Origin: Amycolatopsis saalfeldensis | GTDB lineage: Bacteria > Actinomycetota > Actinomycetes > Mycobacteriales > Pseudonocardiaceae | Length of the DNA: 64,000 nt | NCBI RefSeq assembly: GCF_900110575.1 | Contig: NZ_FOEF01000006.1 | Coordinates: 248,001-312,000 of the forward strand | Reading direction: 5' to 3' | Shown: positions 25,245 through 33,834 of the stretch, piece after piece | How the letters are laid out: every line of letters starts with the position of its first letter | Numbering within the stretch: position 1 is the first letter of the stretch | Notes under the pieces: model-generated | The model's database searches: none | What the model was told of the DNA's origin: nothing | The model's input: only the letters and a program-made list of their open reading frames with translations | Position numbers and translations under genes: made by a program

Positions 25245-26015
25245 ATGAGCACGGGGTCCGGATCGTTCGGCGAGGAACCGGGAGAGGGTGGCGAGCCTCC
25301 GCGTGCGGAGGCCCCTCGTGCTGCCCGCGACGACGGCACGTTCGCCGACGTCCTCAACGGCTTCAGCCTCGATTCCGGCCGCTCCCGCCGCAAGCGGAAG
25401 AAGACCGCCAAAGAGTCCAAGGAGTCCCAGTCCCCCGAAACCCCGGCCGCCGGAGCGCACGCGGCCGCGGAACCGCCGGCGGCGCCGCCGCCGGCCGAGA
25501 TAGGAGATCGTGTGACCTCTCTAGTCTCTCCACCGGGCAGTACCGACGCGGACGGTCCCAGACCAGGCGGGCTCTTCGACCCCGGACCGCCGAGCGGCGA
25601 GTTCGTCATGCCGCCCTCGTTCCCTGCGCCGGCGCGACCCGATCGGGTGGACCCGGCCGAGGAGACCGCGATCGTCCGGCCGTACGCTCTCACCGGCGGG
25701 CGCACGCGGGCGAACTACGCGCTCGAACTGGAGACCCTGGTCTCCACCAAGGACCAGGTCGCCGCGGGGGGCTTCCCCCACGCGGCGGCGGAGCAGATCG
25801 AGAGCTTCTCGATCATGGAAGAGTGCCGGACCCCGCGCTCGGTCGCCGAGATCGCGGCGGCCCTGCGGGTGCCACTGGGGGTCGCCAGGGTGTTGATCAG
25901 CGACGCGGCCGACGCGGGACTGGTCACGGTGCACCGGACGATCACGGGCAATGACGGCGCCGAAGCACACTTGATGTTGATGGAAAGGGTTTTGAGTGGA
26001 CTCCGTCGGCTTTAA
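25245..26015 (+). CDS. cvnC: DUF742 protein (CvnC type) with long N-terminal extension
   Basis: The C-terminal 120 residues are a standard DUF742 domain: AEETAIVRPYALTGGRTRANY, ALELETLVST, then a winged-helix-like SVAEIAAALRVPLGVARVLI and a VHRTI strand. Typical CvnC proteins are little longer than this. Here about 130 residues precede it: acidic residues, a basic RSRRKRKK patch near residue 46, and a Pro/Ala linker. The ATG lies 7 bases after cvnB. The last 20 bases overlap cvnD. It is part of the conservon complex. DNA binding has not been shown for the family, and the extension's purpose is unknown. Confidence 0.88.
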   Translation: MSTGSGSFGEEPGEGGEPPRAEAPRAARDDGTFADVLNGFSLDSGRSRRKRKKTAKESKESQSPETPAAGAHAAAEPPAAPPPAEIGDRVTSLVSPPGSTDADGPRPGGLFDPGPPSGEFVMPPSFPAPARPDRVDPAEETAIVRPYALTGGRTRANYALELETLVSTKDQVAAGGFPHAAAEQIESFSIMEECRTPRSVAEIAAALRVPLGVARVLISDAADAGLVTVHRTITGNDGAEAHLMLMERVLSGLRRL

Positions 26016-26607
26016 GGCACCGCGGGACACCGCGCCCCCGACCATGACATCGGCGAAGATCGTGGTGGCGGGCGGCTTCGGTGCGGGCAAAACGACGTTC
26101 GTGGGCTCGGTGTCGGAGATCGTGCCGCTGACCACCGAGGCGATGATGACCGACGCGAGCCGCGGCATCGACAACCTCGACCAGACCCCGAACAAGACGA
26201 CCACCACGGTCGCCATGGACTTCGGCCGCGTGTCGCTCGACGCCGACCTGATCCTGTACCTGTTCGGCACCCCTGGCCAGCAGCGGTTCTGGTTCATGTG
26301 GGACGACCTGGTCCGGGGCGCGATCGGCGCCGTCGTGCTGGCCGACACCCGACGGCTGGCGGACTCGTTCGCGCCGATCGACTTCTTCGAGGACCGCGGC
26401 CTGCCCTACATCGTCGGCGTCAACACCTTCGACGGGGTGCTGGAGCACGACATCAACGACGTGCGCGAGGCGCTGTCGATCGACCCGAACATCCCGATCG
26501 TGCGCTGTGACGCCCGGGACCGCGAGTCGACCAAGCAGACGCTGATCACGCTCGTCGAGTACGCCATGCGCCAGTGGATCGCCCTCCGGGCGGCCAAGGC
26601 CCGCTGA
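25996..26607 (+). CDS. cvnD: Conservon GTP-binding protein (CvnD type)
   Basis: This 203-residue P-loop GTPase carries Walker A GGFGAGKT near residue 28, a switch I region with the TTEAMMTDASRGID motif, the G3-like LFGTPGQQRFWFMW and a G4-like VNTFDG. It is the nucleotide switch of the conservon, proposed to act downstream of the kinase-roadblock pair in a way reminiscent of eukaryotic G-protein signalling. The GTG start overlaps cvnC by 20 bases, so translation is coupled. A strong hairpin follows the stop. Confidence 0.92.
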   Translation: MDSVGFKAPRDTAPPTMTSAKIVVAGGFGAGKTTFVGSVSEIVPLTTEAMMTDASRGIDNLDQTPNKTTTTVAMDFGRVSLDADLILYLFGTPGQQRFWFMWDDLVRGAIGAVVLADTRRLADSFAPIDFFEDRGLPYIVGVNTFDGVLEHDINDVREALSIDPNIPIVRCDARDRESTKQTLITLVEYAMRQWIALRAAKAR

Positions 26608-26615
26608 CCGCGGCT

Positions 26616-26642
26616 GCCGGGTCACCGGATCGGTGACCCGGC
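26616..26642. terminator. Bidirectional terminator after the conservon
   Basis: GCCGGGTCACC (26616-26626) and GGTGACCCGGC (26632-26642) form a perfect 11-bp stem with a GGATC loop. It lies between the convergent cvnD and RibD-like genes. Confidence 0.7.
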
Positions 26643-26648
26643 GCGGCC

Positions 26649-27212
26649 TCAGCCCGCGGACCGCCGGTAGCGCAGCAGCACCGCGCGGCCGTCGAACACC
26701 CGGGACTCGACGAGTTCCAGTTCGAACCGCTCAGCGTCTGCGGCGAACGGGCGCCGGTCGCCGCCCAGCACCACGGGGTGGACGAAGACCTGGTACTCGT
26801 CGATCAGCCCGAGCCGGCTCAGCTCGGCCGGCAGCGTCGCCCCGCCGATGAGCAGGATGTCCTTCTCGTGGGCGGCTTTCAGCGCCGCCACCTCTTCGGC
26901 CAGGTCACCGTTGAGCACCCGCGTGTTCCAGGCCGCCTCGGCCAGGGTGCGGGAGAAGACGACCTTCGGCATGTCCAGCCACACCGGCGCGAACCCGCGG
27001 CCGTGCGGATCGTCCAAGGCCTCGGCCGTCGGCCAGTAGCCGGCCATCATCTCCCACACCCGCCGCCCGTAGGCCAGCACCGCGGAACGCCCGGTGAGCG
27101 TTTCGCTGTGGACGGCCAGCTCCGGCCCCATCGGCGCCCAGTCGAACTCCCCGCGCGGCCCCTCGACGCAGCCGTCGAGCGAGACGTGCACCTGGTAGAC
27201 GAGCTCACCCAT
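26649..27212 (-). CDS. Dihydrofolate reductase / RibD C-terminal family protein
   Basis: This 187-residue protein begins GELVYQVHVSLDGCVEGPRG and carries LAYGRRVWEMMAGYWP, then ILLIGGATLPAELSRLGLIDEY and HPVVLGGDRRPF. This is the RibD C-terminal (DHFR-like) fold seen in many stand-alone actinobacterial proteins such as the YyaP/YwjB group. It is probably an NADPH-dependent reductase. The substrate is unknown, and a role in folate or riboflavin synthesis should not be assumed. It converges with cvnD. Confidence 0.82.
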   Translation of the reverse strand: MGELVYQVHVSLDGCVEGPRGEFDWAPMGPELAVHSETLTGRSAVLAYGRRVWEMMAGYWPTAEALDDPHGRGFAPVWLDMPKVVFSRTLAEAAWNTRVLNGDLAEEVAALKAAHEKDILLIGGATLPAELSRLGLIDEYQVFVHPVVLGGDRRPFAADAERFELELVESRVFDGRAVLLRYRRSAG

Positions 27213-27313
27213 GACGTAGACCCTCTTTCACCGGGCGGCGCCTCTCGGGGACGCCGTCACCCACCGGTCGGAGCCGGGCCGGGGGACCGGACACCGGGCG
27301 GGGATGTTCCGGC

Positions 27314-27964
27314 TCAGTATTCGTCGTGCCGCCGCCACCACGAGCCGGGCCCGTCGGCGCCGTGGCCGGACTCCTCCCACGCCTCCTGGCGGCCGAACGG
27401 CGTCACGTCCAGGTACCGCAGGGTCGAGATGAACTGCTCGCCACCGCGGTCGGTGGTGAAGTACGTGCGGTACACGTCCGAGCCGTCGCGCAGGAAGACG
27501 CTCAGCCCGAAGAGCGTGCCGACGCCGCAGTCGGCGGTGAAGTCGTTGCCCGCGGCGGAAACCCACGGCACCGTCCAGCCCATCCGGTCCCGATAGGACT
27601 CGATCTCGGGCAGGGTGGCGGGCGCGACGACGGTGAGCGTGACGTCCCGCGCGTTCAGGTGCGCCGGGTGGCTCATGTTGTCCACGATCATCGAGCAGCC
27701 GGGGCAGCCCGCGGTGTCGCCCGGGTGCAGCATGAAGTGGTAGACGATCAGCTGACGGCGGCCCTCGAACAGGTCCAGCAGGCTCTTCGGGCCGTCCGCC
27801 GTGGTGAACTCGTAGGGCTTCGGGAACGGGACCATCGGCATTCGGCGCCGCTCGGCGGCCACCCGGTCGGCCGCGCGGGTGAGGTCTTTTTCCTTGCGTA
27901 GCAATGCTTCTCGTGCGGTCTGCCACTCTTCGGCGGAGACGACGCGGGGGAGCGCGGTGGTCAT
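27314..27964 (-). CDS. DUF899 thioredoxin-like protein
   Basis: This 216-residue protein has the DUF899 pattern: VVSAEEWQTAREALLRKEKD at the start, then LIVYHFMLHPGDTAGCPGCS with a CPGC thioredoxin-like dithiol, VSAAGNDFTADCG and the C-terminal GSWWRRHDEY. These proteins are suspected oxidoreductases of unknown substrate. The ATG at 27964 overlaps the upstream SRPBCC gene's stop by four bases. Co-occurrence with an ArsR regulator and SRPBCC proteins is common for DUF899 genes. Confidence 0.87.
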   Translation of the reverse strand: MTTALPRVVSAEEWQTAREALLRKEKDLTRAADRVAAERRRMPMVPFPKPYEFTTADGPKSLLDLFEGRRQLIVYHFMLHPGDTAGCPGCSMIVDNMSHPAHLNARDVTLTVVAPATLPEIESYRDRMGWTVPWVSAAGNDFTADCGVGTLFGLSVFLRDGSDVYRTYFTTDRGGEQFISTLRYLDVTPFGRQEAWEESGHGADGPGSWWRRHDEY

Positions 27965-28416
27965 CGGGCCTCCTGGCGGATCCGGGCGAGCTGGAGGGCG
28001 AGGTCTTCGAAGCTGGATCCCCAGCCGTGGAAGTGGCCGTCGCGCTCCACCTCGTTCGGGAACGGGGCTTGGTGGAAGGTCATCTCGGTCCGGTCGCCGG
28101 TGCCGTGCAGCGTGATGGTCACCAGCGTCTCGCCGACCTCGTCGCCGGGCTGGTCCCAGCAGTAGGTGAACACCAGCCGCCCGGGCGGGTCGAGTTCGCG
28201 GTAGCTGCCCTCCATCCAGCGTTCGACGCCGTACTCCTCGCTGCTGATGCACGCGCGCCACCGGCCGCCGAGCCGGGGATCGGTCGTCACGGACGACGCG
28301 GTGAACTTCTGCGGGCCCAGCCAGCTCGCCAGGTGGTCCGGGTCGGTCCAGGCGCGGTACACCAGTTCGCGCGGGGCGTCGAACACCCGGGTGATGGTGA
28401 GTTCGTGCTCGGTCAT
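27961..28416 (-). CDS. SRPBCC (AHSA1-like) domain protein
   Basis: This 151-residue protein has the START/AHSA1 fold: ELTITRVFDAPRELVYRAWT, DPDHLASWLGP, GGRWRACI and the C-terminal HFHGWGSSFEDLALQLARI. Such proteins bind small hydrophobic ligands in a helix-grip cavity. The biological role is unknown. It lies between, and overlaps by four bases with, both the ArsR and DUF899 genes, so all three form one translationally coupled operon. Confidence 0.87.
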   Translation of the reverse strand: MTEHELTITRVFDAPRELVYRAWTDPDHLASWLGPQKFTASSVTTDPRLGGRWRACISSEEYGVERWMEGSYRELDPPGRLVFTYCWDQPGDEVGETLVTITLHGTGDRTEMTFHQAPFPNEVERDGHFHGWGSSFEDLALQLARIRQEAR

Positions 28417-28757
28417 TCGTCGTTCTCCTTCGCGGCGGCCTGAATCTGACGCAGGTGCTCGTCCAAGCGGTCGAAGCCCGTCTCCCAGAACTGCCGGTAC
28501 TCGCTCACCCAGTCGGCGACGACGGCCAGCGGCCGGGCTTCGAGGCGGCACGGCCGCCACTGCCGGGTGCGGCCGCGGCTGATGAGCCCGGCCTGTTCCA
28601 GCACTTTGAGGTGCTTCGACACGGCCTGGAGGCTCACCTCGAACGGTGCGGCCAGCTCGTTGACGGTGGCCTCGCCGTGGGCGAGCCGGGAGAGGATGGC
28701 GCGCCGCGTCGGGTCGGCCAGTGCGGAAAAGGTGGCACTGAGCTGATCAGCGGCCAT
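28413..28757 (-). CDS. ArsR-family transcriptional repressor
   Basis: This 114-residue winged-helix protein contains FSALADPTRRAILSRLAHGE, then TVNELAAPFEVSLQAVSKHL and KVLEQAGLISRGR. It lacks the paired cysteines of metal-sensing ArsR proteins and belongs to the SRPBCC-linked group. It is the first gene of a three-gene operon and most probably represses it through the palindrome just upstream (28779-28794). Confidence 0.9.
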   Translation of the reverse strand: MAADQLSATFSALADPTRRAILSRLAHGEATVNELAAPFEVSLQAVSKHLKVLEQAGLISRGRTRQWRPCRLEARPLAVVADWVSEYRQFWETGFDRLDEHLRQIQAAAKENDE

Positions 28758-28778
28758 GGCTAGTCAATCACTTGGTTA

Positions 28779-28794
28779 ATCAACATGTTGGTTG
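28779..28794. promoter_or_regulatory. Probable ArsR operator
   Basis: AATCAACATGTTGGTT is palindromic in 7 of 8 base pairs around a perfect CAACATGTTG core, and lies 22-37 bases upstream of the ArsR gene's start in an AT-rich patch. A neighbouring TTGGTTAATCAA repeats the half-site. Confidence 0.55.
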
Positions 28795-28872
28795 AACATA
28801 GTCGCTCACGAGGAGATGTCAACCGGGCCGGACAGCCGGGGTGAGACCTGGGTTACGCGGACTCGGGTTTCC

Positions 28873-28894
28873 AATAGTAGGAAGTCCTAGTATT
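28873..28894. promoter_or_regulatory. 22-base palindrome immediately upstream of icmF
   Basis: AATAGTAGGA-AG-TCCTAGTATT pairs in 9 of 10 positions and ends 8 bases before the icmF start codon, overlapping the expected promoter or ribosome-binding region. Size and symmetry suit a TetR-family operator. No TetR gene is adjacent, so the regulator would act in trans. Confidence 0.55.
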
Positions 28895-28902
28895 TTGGGG
28901 GG

Positions 28903-31900
28903 ATGAGCAGCGACCTGTACCGTCCGGTGAACCCGGTCCGGTTCGTGACCGCGTCCAGCCTGTTCGACGGGCACGACGCCTCGATCAACATCATGCGGCG
29001 GATCCTGCAGTCCCAGGGCGCCGAGGTGGTGCACCTCGGGCACAACCGCTCGGTCGACGAGGTGGCCACCGCCGCCATCGCCGAGGACGTGCAGGGCATC
29101 GCGATCTCCGCGTACCAGGGCGGGCACGTCGAGTACTTCAGCTACCTGGTGGAGCTGCTGGCCGAGCGCGGCGCCGGGCACATCAAGGTGTTCGGCGGCG
29201 GGGGCGGGGTGATCGTCCGCGAGGAGATCGACCTGCTGCACTCCCGGGGGGTGGCCCGGATCTTCTCGCCCGAGGACGGCTACGAGATGGGCCTGCCGGG
29301 CATGATCAACTCGATGATCAAGGCCTGCGACGTGGACCTCTCGGCGCAGCCGCCCGCGTCCGTGGACAAGCTGCTCTCCGGCGACGTCCCGGCGCTCGCG
29401 CGCGTGATCACGCAGCTGCAGCGCGAAAGCCTGCCCGGCGAATGGCTCGAGACCATCACCGAAACTGCCCGGAAGCGCCACGTCCCGGTGCTCGGCATCA
29501 CCGGCACCGGCGGCTCCGGCAAGTCCTCGCTCACCGACGAGCTGATCCGCCGCTTCCGCCTGGACCAGGAGGACAAGCTGCGGATCGCGGTGCTCGCCGT
29601 GGACCCGTCACGGCGCAAGGGCGGCGGTGCGCTGCTCGGCGACCGCATCCGGATGAACTGCCTTGACGGCTCGCCGGTGTACTTCCGTTCGCTGGCCACC
29701 CGGACCACCGTCGGCGAGATCCCGGTCGGGCTGCGGGAGTCCATCCTCGCCTGCCAGGCCGCGGGGTACGACCTGGTGATCGTGGAGACGCCGGGCATCG
29801 GCCAGGGCGACGCGGGCATCGTCGACTACGTGGACGAGTCGCTGTACGTGATGACGCCGGAGTTCGGCGCCGCGTCCCAGCTGGAGAAGATCGACATGCT
29901 CGACTTCGCCGACGTCGTCGCGATCAACAAGTTCGAGCGCCGCGGCGCCGAGGACGCGCGGCGCGACGTGGCCCGCCAGCTGGTGCGCAACCGCGAGGCG
30001 TTCTCGTCCGGGCCCGAGGACATGCCGGTCTACGGCACGAGCGCGGCGAAGTTCAACGACGACGGCGTCACCGCGCTGTACCAGCACCTGCGTGATCTGC
30101 TGGCGGGACAAGGGCTTTCGGTCGCCGCGGGGGTGCTGCCGGCGGTCGAGGGCAAGGTGTCCACCGACGCCAGCACGGTCATCCCCGGCAACCGCGCGCG
30201 GTACCTCGCGGAGATCGCCGAGACCCTTCGCGGCTACCACGGGAAGACCGAGCAGCAGGTCGCCGCTGTCCGCAAGCGCGAGCACCTGGCCGCGGCCAGG
30301 GTGGCGCTGTCCGAAGTGGACGCCTCGACCGACGCGCTGGAGGGCCTGCTGGCCGCCGCCGAGTCCGATGTGGACGGCGAGTCGACAAAGCTCCTCGAGC
30401 ACTTCGAGGCGCTGGCCGAGGAGTACCGCCAGGACGAGCTGGTGGTGAAGATCCGGGACAAGGAGCTGCGCACACAGCTGTGGCGCGACACGCTTTCGGG
30501 CAACCGGATCCCGCGCGTCGCCCTGCCGCGCTATTCCGAGCCCGGCGAGCTGCTGTCGTTCCTGCGCCGTGAGCACCTGCCCGGATACTTCCCTTACACC
30601 GCGGGTGTTTTCCCGTTCAAGCGCGAGGGCGAGGACCCGGCGCGCATGTTCGCCGGCGAGGGCGACGCGCACCGCACCAACCGCCGGTTCAAGCTGCTCT
30701 CGGCCGATTCCGAGGCCAAGCGGCTGTCCACGGCGTTCGACTCCGTCACCCTCTACGGCCACGACCCCGACACCCGCCCTGACATCTACGGCAAGGTCGG
30801 CACGTCCGGCGTCTCCATCGCGACGCTGGAGGACATGAAGGTCCTCTACGACGGCTTCGACCTCACCGCGCCGAACACCTCGGTGTCGATGACGATCAAC
30901 GGCCCCGCGCCGACGATCCTCGCGTTCTTCCTGAACACGGCGATCGACCAGCGGGTCGAGGTGTTCAGGGCGGAGCACGGGCGCGACCCGTCGGCGGCCG
31001 AGCACGCCGAGCTGGCCGCATGGGCACTGAAGAACGTGCGCGGCACCGTGCAGGCCGACATCCTCAAGGAGGACCAGGGGCAGAACACCTGCATTTTCTC
31101 CACCGAGTTCAGCCTGCGGATGATGGCCGACATCCAGGAGTGGTTCATCGAGAAGGCGGTGCGCAACTTCTACTCGGTGTCGATCTCGGGCTACCACATC
31201 GCGGAGGCCGGGGCGAACCCGATCTCGCAGCTGGCGTTCACGCTGTCCAACGGCTTCACCTACGTGGAGTCCTACCTCGCGCGCGGCATGAGCATCGACG
31301 ACTTCGCGCCGAACCTGTCGTTCTTCTTCTCCAACGGCATGGACGCCGAGTACTCGGTGCTCGGCCGGGTGGCGCGGCGGATCTGGGCCGTGGCCATGCG
31401 CGAGCGCTACGGTGCGAACGAGCGTTCGCAGAAGCTCAAGTACCACGTGCAGACCTCGGGCCGCTCGCTGCACGCGCAGGAGATGAGCTTCAACGACATC
31501 CGCACCACGCTGCAGGCCCTCTGCGCGCTGTACGACAACGCGAACTCCTTGCACACCAACGCGTTCGACGAGGCGGTGACCACGCCCAGCGAGTCTTCGG
31601 TGCGCCGCGCGATGGCCATCCAGATGATCATCAACAAGGAGTGGGGCCTGTCGAAGAACGAGAACCCGCTGCAGGGCTCGTTCATCATCGACGAGCTGAC
31701 CGACCTGGTCGAGGAGGCCGTGCTGCTGGAGTTCGACCGGATCTCCGAGCGCGGCGGCGTGCTCGGCGCGATGGAGACCGGTTACCAGCGCGGCCGGATC
31801 CAGGACGAGTCGATCCTCTACGAGCGCAAGAAGCACGACGGGTCGCTGCCGATCATCGGCGTCAACACCTTCCGCAACCCGCACGAGGGCGAAGAGGACG

Positions 31901-32139
31901 TCGAGGTCGAGCTGGCGCGGGCGACCGAGGACGAGAAGCAGTCGCAGCTCGACCGGCTGGCCGACTTCCAGCACCGCCACCAGGTGGAGGCCCAGGACGC
32001 GCTCAAGGCGCTGCGCGAGGCCGCCACCCGGGGCGGCAACCTGTTCGGGGTGCTGATGGACGCCGCGCGGGTGTGCTCGCTCGGCCAGATCACCGACGCG
32101 TTCTTCGAGGTCGGCGGTCAGTACCGGCGCAACGTCTGA
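28903..32139 (+). CDS. icmF: Fused isobutyryl-CoA mutase (adenosylcobalamin-dependent)
   Basis: IcmF interconverts isobutyryl-CoA and n-butyryl-CoA using adenosylcobalamin, linking valine and fatty acid metabolism. The 1078-residue protein holds all three parts in one chain. The N-terminal B12-binding domain has SLFDGHDASINIM, with the cobalt-ligand His24. A MeaB-like GTPase chaperone follows, with Walker A GTGGSGKSS near residue 201. The C-terminal TIM-barrel mutase has YGKVGTSGVSIATLEDMKVLY and ISGYHIAEAGANPISQLAFT. The G-run before the ATG serves as ribosome site. No cobalamin riboswitch fits in the 145-base gap upstream. Instead a 22-base palindrome overlaps the start region. Confidence 0.95.
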   Translation: MSSDLYRPVNPVRFVTASSLFDGHDASINIMRRILQSQGAEVVHLGHNRSVDEVATAAIAEDVQGIAISAYQGGHVEYFSYLVELLAERGAGHIKVFGGGGGVIVREEIDLLHSRGVARIFSPEDGYEMGLPGMINSMIKACDVDLSAQPPASVDKLLSGDVPALARVITQLQRESLPGEWLETITETARKRHVPVLGITGTGGSGKSSLTDELIRRFRLDQEDKLRIAVLAVDPSRRKGGGALLGDRIRMNCLDGSPVYFRSLATRTTVGEIPVGLRESILACQAAGYDLVIVETPGIGQGDAGIVDYVDESLYVMTPEFGAASQLEKIDMLDFADVVAINKFERRGAEDARRDVARQLVRNREAFSSGPEDMPVYGTSAAKFNDDGVTALYQHLRDLLAGQGLSVAAGVLPAVEGKVSTDASTVIPGNRARYLAEIAETLRGYHGKTEQQVAAVRKREHLAAARVALSEVDASTDALEGLLAAAESDVDGESTKLLEHFEALAEEYRQDELVVKIRDKELRTQLWRDTLSGNRIPRVALPRYSEPGELLSFLRREHLPGYFPYTAGVFPFKREGEDPARMFAGEGDAHRTNRRFKLLSADSEAKRLSTAFDSVTLYGHDPDTRPDIYGKVGTSGVSIATLEDMKVLYDGFDLTAPNTSVSMTINGPAPTILAFFLNTAIDQRVEVFRAEHGRDPSAAEHAELAAWALKNVRGTVQADILKEDQGQNTCIFSTEFSLRMMADIQEWFIEKAVRNFYSVSISGYHIAEAGANPISQLAFTLSNGFTYVESYLARGMSIDDFAPNLSFFFSNGMDAEYSVLGRVARRIWAVAMRERYGANERSQKLKYHVQTSGRSLHAQEMSFNDIRTTLQALCALYDNANSLHTNAFDEAVTTPSESSVRRAMAIQMIINKEWGLSKNENPLQGSFIIDELTDLVEEAVLLEFDRISERGGVLGAMETGYQRGRIQDESILYERKKHDGSLPIIGVNTFRNPHEGEEDVEVELARATEDEKQSQLDRLADFQHRHQVEAQDALKALREAATRGGNLFGVLMDAARVCSLGQITDAFFEVGGQYRRNV

Positions 32140-32152
32140 CGCGGCGGCCGGG

Positions 32153-32860
32153 TCAGACGCGTTCGGCGGCCAGCTGCCAGACCGGCGCGCGGACCCGGCC
32201 GTTTTCGTCCACGGCCAGTGATTCGAGCATGGCGGCGTCGAAGCTCTGACCCGGCATGAACGCCTCGACGGTGCCCTTCAGCTCCGCCGGCGTCACCGCC
32301 GTGGTGTAGAGCGCCGGCGCCAGGCTGGTGATCCGCCAGCCGCCCTGGCCGACGGTCTCCCGCAGGTTCCGCTCGCTGATCCGGAACGGCGTGGGGAAGC
32401 CTTCGGGCAGCGCGTCGGAGAAGCAGAAGATGTGCAGGCGCGCGCCGGGACGCGTGGCGCGGACCAGCGCGGCGACGTAACTGTGCCGCTGTTCTTCGTC
32501 CAGGCAGTGGTAAAGCGCGCTGTCGAGCACGGTGTCGAAGCGGTCCTCGAGCCCGTCGAGGCGGGTGGCGTCGGCGACCTCGAAGCTGACGTCCAGCCCC
32601 TTGGCGGCCGCGCGCTCCTGGGCCCGCCGCACGGCCGTGGGGGAGCCGTCGACGCCGGTCACGCGGTAGCCGCGGGAGGCGAGGAACGCGGCGTTCTCGC
32701 CGAGCCCGCTGCCCACGTCGAGCACCTCGCCGCGGAAGCCGCCGGATCCCTCCAGCGCGACCAGCACCGGCTGCGGTGCGCCGATGTCCCAGGGCATCGC
32801 CCCGCCCATCGGGCTCTGCCCCTGGTACAGCTGCTCGAAATCGAGGTCCGGCAGGCTCAT
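32153..32860 (-). CDS. Class I SAM-dependent methyltransferase
   Basis: This 235-residue protein has the methyltransferase nucleotide fold with motif I VLDVGSGLGENAAFLASRG, an acidic motif II VTGVDGSP, VADATRL and DTVLDSALYH. The N terminus (FEQLYQGQSPMGGAMPWDIG) resembles small-molecule methyltransferases of the thiopurine/tellurite type found widely in actinobacteria. The substrate is unknown. It converges with icmF and is divergent from the LLM oxidoreductase genes. Confidence 0.85.
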   Translation of the reverse strand: MSLPDLDFEQLYQGQSPMGGAMPWDIGAPQPVLVALEGSGGFRGEVLDVGSGLGENAAFLASRGYRVTGVDGSPTAVRRAQERAAAKGLDVSFEVADATRLDGLEDRFDTVLDSALYHCLDEEQRHSYVAALVRATRPGARLHIFCFSDALPEGFPTPFRISERNLRETVGQGGWRITSLAPALYTTAVTPAELKGTVEAFMPGQSFDAAMLESLAVDENGRVRAPVWQLAAERV

Positions 32861-32882
32861 GCGAGACTCCTTTTCCGCGGTA

Positions 32883-32911
32883 GATGATTTTTTTTCAACA
32901 GTCGATGATTT
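32883..32911. promoter_or_regulatory. Direct repeat GATGATTT spaced two helical turns apart
   Basis: GATGATTT occurs at 32883-32890 and 32904-32911, exactly 21 bases apart. It lies in the AT-rich heart of the spacer between the leftward methyltransferase and the rightward F420 oxidoreductases. Direct repeats on the same DNA face suggest a regulator site controlling one or both promoters. Confidence 0.4.
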
Positions 32912-32984
32912 ACACTGTGCAGCCCATCCGGTGAGGTGTCAACCTCGCGGGAATACCCCGGCCGGGAGGCGGGTAGAACGAGGC

Positions 32985-33815
32985 ATGGACTTCGGGATCT
33001 CCACCTTTGTGACCGACGACGCCATCCGGCCCGACGTGCTGGGCGAGGCACTGGAGGAGCGCGGCTTCGACTCGCTCTTCCTGGCCGAGCACTCGCACAT
33101 CCCGGCGAGCCGCGAGACCCCGTATCCCGGCGGGGGTGAGCTGCCGCGGGTGTACTACCGGACGCTCGACCCGTTCCTGGCCCTGACCGCGGCCGCCGCC
33201 CGCACCTCGGACCTGGTGCTCGGCACCGGCATCGCCCTGCTGGTCCAGCGCGACGTGATCCACACCGCGAAGGAGGTCGCCTCGCTCGACCTGATCTCGC
33301 GCGGGCGGGTCGCGTTCGGCGTCGGCGTGGGGTGGAACCGCGAGGAGATGGCCAACCACGGCACCGACCCGGCCACCCGCGGCGCGCTGATGGACGAGCA
33401 GATCGAGGCGCTCAAGGCCATCTGGACCACCGAAGAGGCCGAGTACCACGGCAAGCACGTCGACTTCGACCCGATCTTCTCCTGGCCGAAGCCCGTGCAG
33501 CAGCCGCACGTGCCGGTCTACATCGGCGGCGAGAGCCCGGCCGCGCTGCGCCGGCTCGCCAAGCACGGTGACGGCTGGCTGCCGCGCTCGTCGACCCCGA
33601 TCGACGAGATCCGGCGGGTCCGCGAATGGCTCGCCGAGCAGGGCCGCGACCACGTGCCGTTCACCGTGTTCGGCGGTGCGGCGGACGCGGACGTGGTCAA
33701 GCGGTTCGCCGAAGCCGGCGTGGAGCGCTACACGTTCATGCTCCCCACGATGCCCGAGGCCGAGACGCTCACCGCGCTCGACGACCTCGCCCGGCTGGCG
33801 GCGGGGCACCGGTGA
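32985..33815 (+). CDS. LLM-class F420-dependent oxidoreductase (TIGR03619-like), copy 1
   Basis: This 276-residue luciferase-like TIM-barrel protein begins MDFGISTFVTDDAIRPDVLG and carries SLFLAEHSHIP, the TGIALLVQRD strand, GVGVGWNREEMANHGTDP and VPVYIGGES. These match the TIGR03619 group, which is predicted to use coenzyme F420. The substrate is unknown. The ATG at 32985 begins the family's normal N terminus. The next gene is a close tandem paralogue of identical length, 19 bases away. Confidence 0.88.
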   Translation: MDFGISTFVTDDAIRPDVLGEALEERGFDSLFLAEHSHIPASRETPYPGGGELPRVYYRTLDPFLALTAAAARTSDLVLGTGIALLVQRDVIHTAKEVASLDLISRGRVAFGVGVGWNREEMANHGTDPATRGALMDEQIEALKAIWTTEEAEYHGKHVDFDPIFSWPKPVQQPHVPVYIGGESPAALRRLAKHGDGWLPRSSTPIDEIRRVREWLAEQGRDHVPFTVFGGAADADVVKRFAEAGVERYTFMLPTMPEAETLTALDDLARLAAGHR

Positions 33816-33834
33816 GCCGTGGTTCGATGGGCGC

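Noticed and set aside
28758..28902. Cobalamin riboswitch upstream of icmF
   Set aside because: The gap is only 145 bases and is occupied by the ArsR operator and a palindrome. No B12-box-like sequence was seen.
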